Origin: Cellulomonas phragmiteti
GTDB taxonomy: Bacteria > Actinomycetota > Actinomycetes > Actinomycetales > Cellulomonadaceae
Direction: 5' to 3'
Assembly (NCBI RefSeq): GCF_016862775.1
Contig: NZ_BONP01000010.1
Location: 1 to 64,000, forward strand
DNA length: 64,000 nt
A program made the position numbers and the translations under genes. Below the pieces are notes generated by a model. The model did not search any database. It was not told where the DNA came from and was given only the letters and a program-made list of their open reading frames with translations. Of the stretch, positions 15,832-24,326 are shown one piece after another (the first letter of the stretch is position 1; every line of letters starts with the position of its first letter).

Positions 15832-16529
15832 GCGTGCGCGTGCGCGGCCTGCGCCGCGCGTTCGGGACCCGTGAGGTCCTCGGCGGCCTCGACCTCGATG
15901 TCGCCGCCGGGGCGTGCGTCGCCGTCGTCGGGCGCAGCGGCGGGGGCAAGTCCACCCTGCTGCGCGCGCTCGCGGGTCTCGACCCGCACGCGTCCGCGGA
16001 CGTGCTCGACGTCGCGGGGCCGGCGGGCGTCGTGTTCCAGGAGCCGCGCCTGCTGCCGTGGGAGCCCGTCTGGCGCAACGTGCTGCTCGGTCCCGGCCCG
16101 CACCCCCGCAGGTCCGACCGCCCGCGCGCGGTCGAGGCGCTCGCCGAGGTCGGGCTGGTCGACCATGCCGACGCCTGGCCGCTGACCCTGTCCGGGGGAG
16201 AGGCGCAGCGCGTCGCGCTGGCCCGTGCGCTGGTGCGCCGGCCGCGGGTGCTGCTGCTCGACGAGCCGTTCGGCGCGCTGGACGCGCTGACGCGGCTCGC
16301 GGCGCACGCGCTGCTGCGCGACGTGCGGGCGGCTCGCCCCGTCGCGACGGTGCTGGTGACGCACGACGTCGACGAGGCGCTCGCGCTGGCGGACGAGGTC
16401 CGCGTGCTCGACGGCGGCCGGCTGGCGGCCGCCGTCGAGCCGGGCACGGCCGACGCGCGGGAGGTGCTGCTGGAGCGGCTCGGGGTGCCGCCCGGGATCA
16501 GAGGCCGGAGTCGCGCATCGTCCCGGTGA
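15828..16529 (+). CDS. Second ABC transporter ATP-binding protein of the riboswitch operon
   Basis: A 233-residue ATPase with Walker A GRSGGGKST (35-43), the Q-loop VVFQEPRLLPWEPVW, signature LSGGEAQRVAL and Walker B LLLLDEPFGALDALT, all in the SsuB/TauB style. The GTG at 15828 overlaps the binding-protein stop by 4 bases. It completes the second transporter. Its last 32 bases overlap the 3' end of the convergent lipoprotein gene at 16498, so the two coding regions share DNA and there is no terminator between them. Confidence 0.9.
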   Translation: MSVRVRGLRRAFGTREVLGGLDLDVAAGACVAVVGRSGGGKSTLLRALAGLDPHASADVLDVAGPAGVVFQEPRLLPWEPVWRNVLLGPGPHPRRSDRPRAVEALAEVGLVDHADAWPLTLSGGEAQRVALARALVRRPRVLLLDEPFGALDALTRLAAHALLRDVRAARPVATVLVTHDVDEALALADEVRVLDGGRLAAAVEPGTADAREVLLERLGVPPGIRGRSRASSR

Positions 16530-17049
16530 CGCCGCCGTCGAGGTGCACGACGAGGCACTGCACGACGTCGTCGCCCTGCGCCCAGCCCTCCTCGGTGGGG
16601 GCCAGGTAGGAGTAGTCGAGCGCGGACTCCTCGTAGCTCATGCCGACGAAGGTCGCGAAGCCGTCGTAGCAGAACTGGTCGGCGTGCGTCGGGGTCTCGG
16701 TGTCGCCGGACTCCGCGAGCGCCAGGTCGGCCTGGTACTGCTCCTCGGTGAGGGTCGTCTCGGCGTAGATCTCCGCGTCGTGCAGCTCGCTGCAGGGGAC
16801 GGTCGGCAGGGAGGAGAACTCCGACGCGTCCTCCGACGTCTCGAGGTAGTTGAGGCAGTCGCCAACCTGCAGCGAGAACACGTCCGCCTCGGCCGACGCG
16901 GTGATCTCACCGCCCGGCTCGTCGCGCTGCGCGGGCTCGGGGGTGTCACCGAGGACGGAGTCGAGGAGGGAGCCGCAGCCGGCGAGGGTCACCGCGAGGG
17001 TGACGGCCAGGGCGGGGGCGGCGAGGAGGCGGCGGGTGCGCAGGTTCAC
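16498..17049 (-). CDS. Septum-formation-family lipoprotein
   Basis: A 183-residue predicted lipoprotein: a basic start, a hydrophobic stretch and a lipobox LAGC. The outer part has FSLQVGDCLNYLE, VPCSELHDAEIYAE and later cysteines, the pattern of the actinobacterial septum-formation domain, whose members are extracytoplasmic with paired cysteines. The GTG at 17049 begins the signal sequence; a longer ATG start at 17142 would put over 30 unrelated residues first. No good ribosome site is visible. It overlaps the convergent ATPase gene by 32 bases. Precise function unknown. Confidence 0.75.
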   Translation of the reverse strand: MNLRTRRLLAAPALAVTLAVTLAGCGSLLDSVLGDTPEPAQRDEPGGEITASAEADVFSLQVGDCLNYLETSEDASEFSSLPTVPCSELHDAEIYAETTLTEEQYQADLALAESGDTETPTHADQFCYDGFATFVGMSYEESALDYSYLAPTEEGWAQGDDVVQCLVVHLDGGVTGTMRDSGL

Positions 17050-17156
17050 GGCGAGCAGTGAACCAGCACGGGGGGTCCCCGCGGGACCGTTTTGCGGCGA
17101 CCTGGGGATGAAGACCTGTGAACGGGCTGTGTGGTGCGTCACCCCGGCCCCGGGCG

Positions 17157-18665
17157 TCAGCGTGCGGCGGGCTCCGGGGCCAGGTCGCGCAGCGCGGAGG
17201 CCACCTCGTCCCGGAACCCCGTCGACGACGCGACGGGCTCCGGGACGACGTCACGCATCGCGAACAGCCGGTCGACCGCGTCGGCGCCGGCGACCGCCTC
17301 CGCCAGGCGGTCGGCCAGCGGGTCGTCCAGCGCCACGGTGCGCCCGGCCACGACCAGCTCGCCCGCGGCCGCCGCCCGCACGTACGCGACCCACCCCGCC
17401 AGCGCGCGCGCCGCCGCGAGCGGCACCACACCGGCCGCGAGCCGGTCCGCGACCGTGCCCAGCAGCCGCACGGGCAGCTTCTGCGACCCGTCCGCCGCGA
17501 CCTGCACGGTCGTGTGCCCGGTGCGCGGGTTGGCGAAGCGGTGGAGCACCTCGTCGCGGTACGCGGGAAGCTCCATGCCGTCCGGCGCCACGAGCGTGGG
17601 CAGCACGTCCTCGTCGACGAGCGCACGGGCCAGCGCCTCGAGGTCCGGGTCGGCGACGGCCTGCGCGATCGTCGCGTACCCGCGCAGCGCGCCGTGGTAC
17701 GCCAGCGTCGAGTGCGTCGCGTTGAGCACGCGCAGCTTGGCGCGCTCGAACGGCGCGACGTCGTCGGTGAACGTCGCGCCCGCGCGCTCCCACGCCGGCC
17801 GCGGGCCGGCGAAGGAGTCCTCGACCACCCACTGGAGGAACGGCTCGCCGACGACCAGCCCGTCGTCGTGCAGGCCCAGCAGCGCGGCAGCCTCGGCGCG
17901 GTGCGCGTCGGTCGTGGCGGGCACGATGCGGTCGACCATCGTCGACGGGAACCGCACGCACGCCGCGACCCAGGCCGCGACGCCGTCGGACCCCGGCACC
18001 GCCGCGAGGGCGTCCTGCACGAGGCCGGCCAGCACCGCGCCGTTGTCGGTGAGGTTGTCGCAGCACACGACCGTCAGCGGCTCGCGCGACGTCCGGTGCC
18101 GGCGCACGAGCCCGCGCACGAGCATGCCGATGGGCGTGCGGGCGGCGGTGCCGTCGTCGCGGGTGAGCTCGGTGGTCGCGGCGCCGAGGTCGGCCGCCAC
18201 GTCCGCGGCGGTGGTGTCGAGCCCGCCGCCGGGGGTGCGGCGGTACCCCTTCTCGGTCACGGTGAGGGTCACGACGTGCGTGGTGGGCGCGGCGAGCACG
18301 TCGAGCACGCGCGCGGTGTCGCGCCCGGGGAACGCGACGTCCCGCACCGAGCCGACGACGCGCAGCGACGAGGCCTCCGCGCCCGTCGTCAGCACGCCGT
18401 ACAGGCCGTCCTGCGGCCCCAGCTGCTCGACCACGCGCGGGCTGCGCTGCGTCACGCCGAGCAGCCCCCACCCGGTGTCGCCGGCCGCCGCGGCGGCGTC
18501 CTCGGTGCACACGGCCTGGTGGGCGCGGTGGAAGGCGCCGATGCCGAGGTGCACCTGCCCGATCGTCAGGGCGGCCGGGTCGACCGCGGGCCCGCGGACC
18601 TCGGCGGGCAGACCGCGCGCGGCACGCTGCGCCCACGTGGCGGCGGACAGGCGGGGCAGGGTCAT
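17157..18665 (-). CDS. uxuB: Fructuronate/tagaturonate reductase (mannitol dehydrogenase family)
   Basis: A 502-residue NAD-dependent enzyme of the polyol-specific long-chain dehydrogenase family. The N-terminal VHLGIGAFHRAHQA and the catalytic-domain stretch RLLNATHS-like (KLRVLNATHSTLAYHGAL) are diagnostic. In this cluster it should reduce D-fructuronate to D-mannonate after UxaC isomerisation of glucuronate; tagaturonate to altronate or mannitol oxidation are alternatives. The ATG at 18665 overlaps the stop of the LacI gene by 4 bases, so the regulator and enzyme are co-transcribed. No mannonate or altronate dehydratase gene is in the window. Confidence 0.88.
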   Translation of the reverse strand: MTLPRLSAATWAQRAARGLPAEVRGPAVDPAALTIGQVHLGIGAFHRAHQAVCTEDAAAAAGDTGWGLLGVTQRSPRVVEQLGPQDGLYGVLTTGAEASSLRVVGSVRDVAFPGRDTARVLDVLAAPTTHVVTLTVTEKGYRRTPGGGLDTTAADVAADLGAATTELTRDDGTAARTPIGMLVRGLVRRHRTSREPLTVVCCDNLTDNGAVLAGLVQDALAAVPGSDGVAAWVAACVRFPSTMVDRIVPATTDAHRAEAAALLGLHDDGLVVGEPFLQWVVEDSFAGPRPAWERAGATFTDDVAPFERAKLRVLNATHSTLAYHGALRGYATIAQAVADPDLEALARALVDEDVLPTLVAPDGMELPAYRDEVLHRFANPRTGHTTVQVAADGSQKLPVRLLGTVADRLAAGVVPLAAARALAGWVAYVRAAAAGELVVAGRTVALDDPLADRLAEAVAGADAVDRLFAMRDVVPEPVASSTGFRDEVASALRDLAPEPAAR

Positions 18666-19648
18666 CGTGGCTCCGAGGTCTCGGGGGGCGGCGCGGTGGT
18701 GCCGCGCACCACGAGCTCGACGGGCAGGACGCTGTGGGGGACCTCGCCGCCCCGGGGGGCCAGGAGGAGGTCGACGGCGGTGCGCCCGAGCCGTGCCAGC
18801 GGCATCGCGACCGTCGTCAGCGACGGCGTCACGAGCGTGGCGACGGGGGCGTCGTCGAAGCCGACGACGGACAGGTCCGCGGGCACCCGGACGCCGCGCG
18901 TGCGCAGCCGGTCGAGCATCCCGAGCGCCATGAGGTCGTTGTGGGTGAGCACGGCGGTCGCGCCGCTGGCGACGGCGAGGTCCGCGGCCCCGACCCCGCC
19001 CGCGAACACGGGGGCGTGGGCGCCCAGGTCGACGACCTCGACGTCGAGGTCGAGGGCAGCCAGGCCGTCACGGCGCCGCGCGTCGGACCACGAGCCGCTC
19101 GGCCCGCCGGCGTACGCGACGCGCCGGTGCCCGAGCGCGTGCAGGTGCCGCACGGCCTGCCGCACCCCGTCGCGGTTGTCGACGACGACCGACGGCAGCC
19201 CGGCGCCCTCACGGTTGACCAGCAGCACGGGGCGCCCGTCGGCGGCCACGGCCGCGAGGTCGTCGCCGGACATGCGGGGCGAGCACAGCAGGACGCCGTC
19301 GGCCTGCCCGCCGAGCTGCGCGACGAGCTCCGCCTCGAGCACCGGGTCCTCCTCGGCGTCGGCGACGACGACCGCGTGCCCGGTGGCGCGGGCGCGGGCC
19401 TGCACGGCCTTGGCGACGGCCGAGAAGAACGGGTTGCCGAGGTCCGGCACGACGAGGCAGAGGTGGCCGCTGCGGCCGGTGATGAGCTCGCGCGCCGCGC
19501 GGTTGGGCCGGTAGCCGAGCTCGCGCGCCACGCGCCGGACGAGCTCGCGGCGCTCGGGGGCGACGAGGTCGGGTGCGGACAGGGCGCGCGACGCGGTGGC
19601 GGCGGACACGCCGGCGGCACGGGCGACGTCGCGCAGCGTGACGGCCAT
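18662..19648 (-). CDS. LacI-family regulator of the uronate genes
   Basis: A 328-residue repressor-type protein. The helix-turn-helix VTLRDVARAAGVSAATASRA lies at residues 3-22 with the YRPNRAAREL hinge, followed by a periplasmic-binding-protein fold ending with VGFDDAPVATLVTPSLTTVA. The ATG at 19648 has AGGAG just upstream; an ATG farther up (19843) is unlikely. It is divergent from uxaC-eda-kdgK and precedes uxuB in its own transcript. Two LacI-type operators lie in the shared control region at 19741 and 19829. The inducer is probably a uronate intermediate. Confidence 0.9.
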   Translation of the reverse strand: MAVTLRDVARAAGVSAATASRALSAPDLVAPERRELVRRVARELGYRPNRAARELITGRSGHLCLVVPDLGNPFFSAVAKAVQARARATGHAVVVADAEEDPVLEAELVAQLGGQADGVLLCSPRMSGDDLAAVAADGRPVLLVNREGAGLPSVVVDNRDGVRQAVRHLHALGHRRVAYAGGPSGSWSDARRRDGLAALDLDVEVVDLGAHAPVFAGGVGAADLAVASGATAVLTHNDLMALGMLDRLRTRGVRVPADLSVVGFDDAPVATLVTPSLTTVAMPLARLGRTAVDLLLAPRGGEVPHSVLPVELVVRGTTAPPPETSEPR

Positions 19649-19740
19649 CGGTGCTCCTCGCCTCGGGGTGCCGGCGCGGTGGCGTCGGTGCCGGCCCGCC
19701 GCCCGGTCGGGAGTCCGACGAGCCCGTCGCGAGCATGCGA

Positions 19741-19754
19741 TGAAAGCGATTTCA
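19741..19754. promoter_or_regulatory. LacI-type operator 1 of the uronate cluster
   Basis: TGAAAGCGATTTCA is a 14-bp near-palindrome with the central CG typical of LacI-family sites. It is 93 bases before the LacI start and 167 before uxaC. Confidence 0.7.
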
Positions 19755-19828
19755 GCACGCTGCCGGCGTGCGGCGCAAGCGTCCCCGGGCGGCCTTGCAT
19801 CCCTGCGGCCCGGGTGGCAGGGTCGCCC

Positions 19829-19842
19829 TGCAAACGTATTCA
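19829..19842. promoter_or_regulatory. LacI-type operator 2 of the uronate cluster
   Basis: TGCAAACGTATTCA has the same 14-bp layout with a central CG and 6 of 7 symmetric pairs. Its centre is 88 bases from that of operator 1, so looping or separate control of the two divergent promoters is possible. Confidence 0.6.
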
Positions 19843-19920
19843 CCGTGGTGGGCGACGTCGGTCGTCCGCACTGCGGGGGCGCACCGCAGCGCCGCCGCGG
19901 CCCGGCGCTGGAGGACTCCC

Positions 19921-21411
19921 ATGCCCGACCCCGCAGCCGCTGCTCCCCGCTGGGCGCTGCACCCCGACCGTGCCCTGCCCGCCGACCCCGTGACGCGCCC
20001 GGTCGCCCGGCAGATCCTCGAGGCGACGCGGGACCTGCCGATCGTGTCGATGCACGGCCACGTCGACGCGGGCCTGCTCGCCCGCGACGAGCCCTTCGGC
20101 GACCCGGCCTCGCTGCTCGTCGTCCCCGACCACTACCTGGTCCGGATGCTCGTCTCGCAGGGCGTCCCGCACGACGCGCTCGGCGTCCCGCGGCGCGACG
20201 GGGGCGCGGTGGAGAGCGACCCGCGCGCCATCTGGCGGACGTTCGCGGCGCACTGGCACCTGTTCCGCGGGACGCCGACCCGCTTCTGGATGGAGCACGT
20301 GCTCGTCGAGGTGTTCGGCGTGACGCAGCGGCTGTCCGCGGCCACCGCGGACGCGGCGTACGACACGATCGCCGCGCGCCTGGCCGAGCCGGGCTTCCGC
20401 CCCCTCGCGCTGCTGGACCGCTTCGGCATCGAGATCATCGCCACGACGGACCCGGCGTCGGCCGACCTGGCCGACCACGCGGACCTGGCCGGGCGGGGCT
20501 GGGGCGAGCGCGTCGTGCCCACGTTCCGGCCCGACGCCGTGCTCCACGTCGACCGCCCCGGGTGGGCGCGGGACGTGGCGCTCCTGGGCGAGCGCGCCGG
20601 TGTGGAGATCGGCTCCTACCGGGACTTCGTGCAGGCCCTGGAGGCGCGCCGGTGGGCGTTCGTCACGGCCGGTGCCCGCGCGACGGACCACGGCCACGTG
20701 CTCGCCGACACCACGCCGCTGAGCGAGGCCGACGCGACCGCCGTCTTCGCCGCGGCGCTGCGCGGCGACGTCGAGCCCGCCGCGGCCCGCGCGTTCTCGG
20801 CGCACATGCTGTTCGAGATGGCGCGCATGTCCACGCAGGACGGCCTGGTCATGCAGCTGCACCCGGGCGCGCTGCGCGACCACGACCCGCACGTGGCGGC
20901 CTCGCGGGGGCACGACGTGGGCTACGACATCCCCGTCGTGACCGAGTACGTGCACGCGCTGCGCCCGCTCCTGGCGGCGTTCGGTCACCACCCCGGCCTG
21001 CGGCTGGTGCTGTTCACGCTCGACGAGGACACCTTCAGCCGTGAGCTCGCGCCGCTGGCCGGCGTCTACCCCGCCGTGCGCCTGGGCGCGCCGTGGTGGT
21101 TCCTCGACACCCCGGACGGCATGCGGCGCTTCCGCGAGGCGGTGACCGACACCGCGGGGTTCGCGAACACCACGGGGTTCGTCGACGACACGCGGGCGTT
21201 CTTCTCGATCCCGGCGCGGCACGAGCTGTCGCGACGGGTCGACGCGGGCTTCCTCGCGCGCCTCGTGGTCGAGCACCGGCTGGACCTCGACGAGGCGCTC
21301 GAGACGGCCGTCGACCTGGCCTACGGGCTGCCCCGCCGCGCGTACGCCCGGCCGGACGCCCGCGCCGCGCAGCAGGCGCCCGCCCCCGTCCGCCAGGAGG
21401 TCCGGCCGTGA
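19921..21411 (+). CDS. uxaC: Glucuronate isomerase
   Basis: A 496-residue cytosolic enzyme that converts D-glucuronate to D-fructuronate (and D-galacturonate to D-tagaturonate). The metal-site motif MHGHVDAGLLA near residue 44, FWMEHVLVEVFGV, and MQLHPGALRDH are typical of the family. The ATG at 19921 has GGAGGA 6-8 bases upstream. The protein is slightly longer than the usual 470 residues, with extra C-terminal residues. The GTG of the aldolase gene overlaps its stop (GTGA). It is the first gene of the rightward uronate operon, downstream of LacI-type operators. The GH67 alpha-glucuronidase at 62313 could supply its substrate. Confidence 0.93.
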   Translation: MPDPAAAAPRWALHPDRALPADPVTRPVARQILEATRDLPIVSMHGHVDAGLLARDEPFGDPASLLVVPDHYLVRMLVSQGVPHDALGVPRRDGGAVESDPRAIWRTFAAHWHLFRGTPTRFWMEHVLVEVFGVTQRLSAATADAAYDTIAARLAEPGFRPLALLDRFGIEIIATTDPASADLADHADLAGRGWGERVVPTFRPDAVLHVDRPGWARDVALLGERAGVEIGSYRDFVQALEARRWAFVTAGARATDHGHVLADTTPLSEADATAVFAAALRGDVEPAAARAFSAHMLFEMARMSTQDGLVMQLHPGALRDHDPHVAASRGHDVGYDIPVVTEYVHALRPLLAAFGHHPGLRLVLFTLDEDTFSRELAPLAGVYPAVRLGAPWWFLDTPDGMRRFREAVTDTAGFANTTGFVDDTRAFFSIPARHELSRRVDAGFLARLVVEHRLDLDEALETAVDLAYGLPRRAYARPDARAAQQAPAPVRQEVRP

Positions 21412-22064
21412 CCGACCACCCCACCGGCGCGACGAGCGTGCTCGACCGGCTCGCCGCCCACCGGCTCGTGCCCGTCGTGGTCATCGACGACGCCCAGGAC
21501 GCCGACGCGCTCGGTGCCGCGCTCGTCGCGGGCGGGCTGCCCGTCGCCGAGGTCACGTTCCGCACCCCCGCTGCGGCCGACGCGATCCGCGTCCTGCGCG
21601 CCCGCGGGGACGTCCTGGTGGGCGCCGGCACCGTGCTGACGGCCGCGCAGGTCGACCAGGCCGTCGCGGCCGGCGCCGACTACGTCGTCTCGCCGGGCAC
21701 CTCGCGCGCCGTCGTGGAGCGCTGCGCCGAGCACGGCGTCCTCGCGCTGCCCGGTGCGGTCACCGCGACCGAGGTGCAGGCCGCCCTCGAGCTCGGCGTC
21801 ACGACCGTCAAGTTCTTCCCCGCCGGGGCGTCGGGCGGGGCGGCGGCCGTCGCCGCGCTCGCGGCCCCGTTCGGTGGCGTGCGCTTCGTCCCGACGGGTG
21901 GGATCGGTCCGGCGGACCTCGCCGACTACCTCGCCCTGCCGGCGGTCGCCGCCGTCGGGGGGTCGTGGATGGTCCCGCGCGACCTGGTGCGCGCGGGCGG
22001 CACCGCGGCGGTACGCACCCTCGTCGCCGACGCCGTCACCCTCGCCACGTCCCTGCGCCCCTGA
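21408..22064 (+). CDS. eda: 2-dehydro-3-deoxy-phosphogluconate (KDPG) aldolase
   Basis: A 218-residue class I aldolase. The catalytic Glu is E48 in VAEVTFRTPAA and the Schiff-base lysine is K135 in TTVKFFPAGASGG; the phosphate loop is VPTGGIGPADL. It splits KDPG into pyruvate and glyceraldehyde 3-phosphate, the end of the uronate pathway. The GTG at 21408 overlaps the uxaC stop and has CCAGGAGG 7 bases upstream. It is followed after a 126-base gap with short tandem repeats by the KDG kinase gene. Confidence 0.93.
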   Translation: MTDHPTGATSVLDRLAAHRLVPVVVIDDAQDADALGAALVAGGLPVAEVTFRTPAAADAIRVLRARGDVLVGAGTVLTAAQVDQAVAAGADYVVSPGTSRAVVERCAEHGVLALPGAVTATEVQAALELGVTTVKFFPAGASGGAAAVAALAAPFGGVRFVPTGGIGPADLADYLALPAVAAVGGSWMVPRDLVRAGGTAAVRTLVADAVTLATSLRP

Positions 22065-22084
22065 CACCCCCCGCAGCCCAGGCC

Positions 22085-22129
22085 CGCCCCCTAGGCCCCC
22101 GCCCCCTAGGCCCCCGCCCCCTAGGCCCC
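22085..22129. repeat. Three exact 15-bp tandem repeats with CCTAGG cores
   Basis: CGCCCCCTAGGCCCC occurs three times in a row between eda and kdgK. Each unit holds the palindrome CCTAGG. The surrounding gap (22065-22190) has no gene. The repeats may affect the transcript between the two genes, or be neutral slippage products. Confidence 0.9.
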
Positions 22130-22190
22130 CGGGCCCGCCACCCCCGCAGCCCGTGAGAGTGCGATCCAGCCCCGTCCCGAGGAGCCCGCG

Positions 22191-23294
22191 ATGCCCGACC
22201 TGGTGATCCGCCCCGCCACCGAGTGCCGCTACGACGCGGTCGCCCTCGGCGAGGTCATGCTGCGGCTCGACCCGGGGGAGGGACGCATCCGCACCGCCCG
22301 GCAGTTCCGCGCGTGGGAGGGCGGCGGCGAGTACAACGTCGCCCGCGGCCTGCGACGCGCCTTCGGGCTGCGGGCCGCGATCGTCACCGCGCTGGCCGAC
22401 AACGAGATCGGCCTGCTCGTCGAGGACCTCATGCTGCAGGGCGGGCTCGACACGTCGTTCGTGCGCTGGGTGCCGTACGACGGCATCGGGCGCGAGGTCC
22501 GCAACGGCCTGAACTTCACCGAGCGCGGCTTCGGGGTGCGCGGGGCGATCGGGGTGTCCGACCGCGGGCACACCGCCGCGTCGCAGCTCGCGCCCGGCGA
22601 CGTCGACTGGGAGCACCTGTTCGGCGAGCTGGGCGTGCGGTGGTTCCACACGGGCGGCATCTTCGCCGCGCTCTCGGACACCGCCGCCGCGACCGTGCTC
22701 GAGGCCGTCACCGTCGCCCGCCGGCACGGCGCCGTCGTCTCGTACGACCTCAACTACCGGCCCTCCCTCTGGAAGGCGACCGGCGGGCAGGCGCGCGCGC
22801 AGGAGGTCAACCGGGCGATCGCCCCGCACGTCGACGTCATGATCGGCAACGAGGAGGACTTCACGGCCTCGCTGGGCTTCGAGGTCGAGGGCGTCGACGA
22901 GCACCTCACCGACCTCGAGGTCGGCACGTTCGCCGCCATGATCGAGCGCGTCGCCGCCGCCTACCCGAACTTCCAGGTCATCGCGACGACGATGCGCACG
23001 GTCCGCTCCGCGTCGGTCAACGACTGGGGCGCCCTCGCGTGGTCCCGCGCGTCCGGCCTGGTCCAGGCCACCCACCGCCCCGGCCTGGAGATCCTCGACC
23101 GCGTCGGCGGCGGCGACTCGTTCGCGTCCGGCCTCGCCTACGGCCTGCTCGACGGGCAGCCGCTGGCCACCGCGGTCGAGTACGGGGCCGCGCACGGCGC
23201 GCTGGCCATGACGACCCCCGGCGACACGACCACCGCCACGCGTGCCGAGGTCCTGCGGCTCGCCGGCGGGGGAGGCGCCCGCGTCGACCGCTGA
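22191..23294 (+). CDS. kdgK: 2-keto-3-deoxygluconate kinase (PfkB family)
   Basis: A 367-residue sugar kinase. The N-terminal VALGEVMLRLDPGEGRIRTA and the glycine-rich GGGEYNVARGL are PfkB features, with the phosphoryl-transfer motif VGGGDSFASGLAYG near the C-terminus, where the Asp is the base. The long N-terminal part is typical of actinobacterial KDG kinases. It phosphorylates KDG to KDPG for the aldolase encoded upstream. The ATG at 22191 has GAGGAG about 8 bases before it. It is the last recognised gene of the uronate operon. Confidence 0.9.
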   Translation: MPDLVIRPATECRYDAVALGEVMLRLDPGEGRIRTARQFRAWEGGGEYNVARGLRRAFGLRAAIVTALADNEIGLLVEDLMLQGGLDTSFVRWVPYDGIGREVRNGLNFTERGFGVRGAIGVSDRGHTAASQLAPGDVDWEHLFGELGVRWFHTGGIFAALSDTAAATVLEAVTVARRHGAVVSYDLNYRPSLWKATGGQARAQEVNRAIAPHVDVMIGNEEDFTASLGFEVEGVDEHLTDLEVGTFAAMIERVAAAYPNFQVIATTMRTVRSASVNDWGALAWSRASGLVQATHRPGLEILDRVGGGDSFASGLAYGLLDGQPLATAVEYGAAHGALAMTTPGDTTTATRAEVLRLAGGGGARVDR

Positions 23295-23366
23295 CGCCGG
23301 GTGCGCCGGCCCGGCGGGCATGTCGTCCCACGGCTCCGGCGGCAGCGTGTGCAAGCATCGGCGACC

Positions 23367-24278
23367 ATGCCGATCCACCCGCTGCTCGCCGACCTGCTGC
23401 CGACCGTGACGGACTGGGACTCGTGGGCCGCCGGGCTCGCACCGCTGACCGCCGGGTACCGGCTCCCGGACGTCCACGTCGAGGACCTCGCCGTCGACGG
23501 CCCGCACGGACCCGTCGCCGTCCGGCTGTACCGTCCGGCGCGCCGGCCGGAGTCGGGGGCGGGGCTGGTGTGGGCCCACGGCGGCGGGTTCGCCTACGGC
23601 GACCTCGACATGGCGGAGGCGCACGTGGTGTCCGCGGAGCTCGCGGCCCGGCACGGGATCGTCGTGGCGTCCGTCGGGTACCGCCTGGCGACGCCCGGCG
23701 CGGGCTACCCGATCCCGCTCGACGACGTGCACGCGGCGTGGACGTGGTGCGTCGACGCCGCCCCGTCCCTCGGGCTGGACCGCATCGGCATCGGCGGGGC
23801 GTCCGCGGGGGCCGCCCTCACCGGCGGCGTGGCCGTCCGGGTCCGGGACCGGGGCACGCGCGCCCCCGACGCCCTGCTGCTGGCCTACCCCGGCATGCAC
23901 TTCCCGTCGCCCGCGCTGCCCGACGAGCAGGTCGACGACCTGCGGCGCCTGCCGCGCGGCATCCGGTTCCTGCCGGACGCGATGCTGTCCCTGACGCGCA
24001 CGTACCTGGGCCGCCTGTCCGGGTTCCCCGCCGAGGCGATGGCGGGCAACGGCGACGTCGCAGGGCTGCCTCCGACGTCCGTGGTGCTCAGCGAGGTCGA
24101 CGACCTGCGGCCCTCGGGGGAGGTGTTCGTGCTGCAGCTGCAGGACGCGGGCGTCCCCACGCGGGTGATGGTCGCGGCCGGCATGCTGCACGGCCACCTC
24201 GACATCCCGCCCGTCCCGGCGCTGCCGGCGGTCGGGGAGTCGATCGACTTCCTCGCGGCGGCGCTCGTCGACGGCTGA
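23367..24278 (+). CDS. Alpha/beta hydrolase (GDXG/hormone-sensitive-lipase-like esterase)
   Basis: A 303-residue cytosolic esterase-type enzyme. The oxyanion hole is WAHGGGFAYG and the nucleophile elbow is GGASAGAAL (GxSxG). The Asp and His of the triad are probably in VVLSEVDDLRPSG and LHGHLD near the C-terminus. The ATG at 23367 was chosen because the fold begins soon after; the upstream open frame lacks a ribosome site. Family members cleave short-chain esters; in this sugar-degrading setting it might remove acetyl groups, which is only a guess. Confidence 0.82.
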   Translation: MPIHPLLADLLPTVTDWDSWAAGLAPLTAGYRLPDVHVEDLAVDGPHGPVAVRLYRPARRPESGAGLVWAHGGGFAYGDLDMAEAHVVSAELAARHGIVVASVGYRLATPGAGYPIPLDDVHAAWTWCVDAAPSLGLDRIGIGGASAGAALTGGVAVRVRDRGTRAPDALLLAYPGMHFPSPALPDEQVDDLRRLPRGIRFLPDAMLSLTRTYLGRLSGFPAEAMAGNGDVAGLPPTSVVLSEVDDLRPSGEVFVLQLQDAGVPTRVMVAAGMLHGHLDIPPVPALPAVGESIDFLAAALVDG

Positions 24279-24326
24279 CGGGCAGGGGGCCTCCCGCCGG
24301 CGGGTGGCGGCGTGCGACCCTCGGGC

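Noticed and set aside
22085..22129. Possible CRISPR-like array
   Set aside because: The 15-bp units are directly abutting with no spacers and only three copies; it is a simple tandem repeat.
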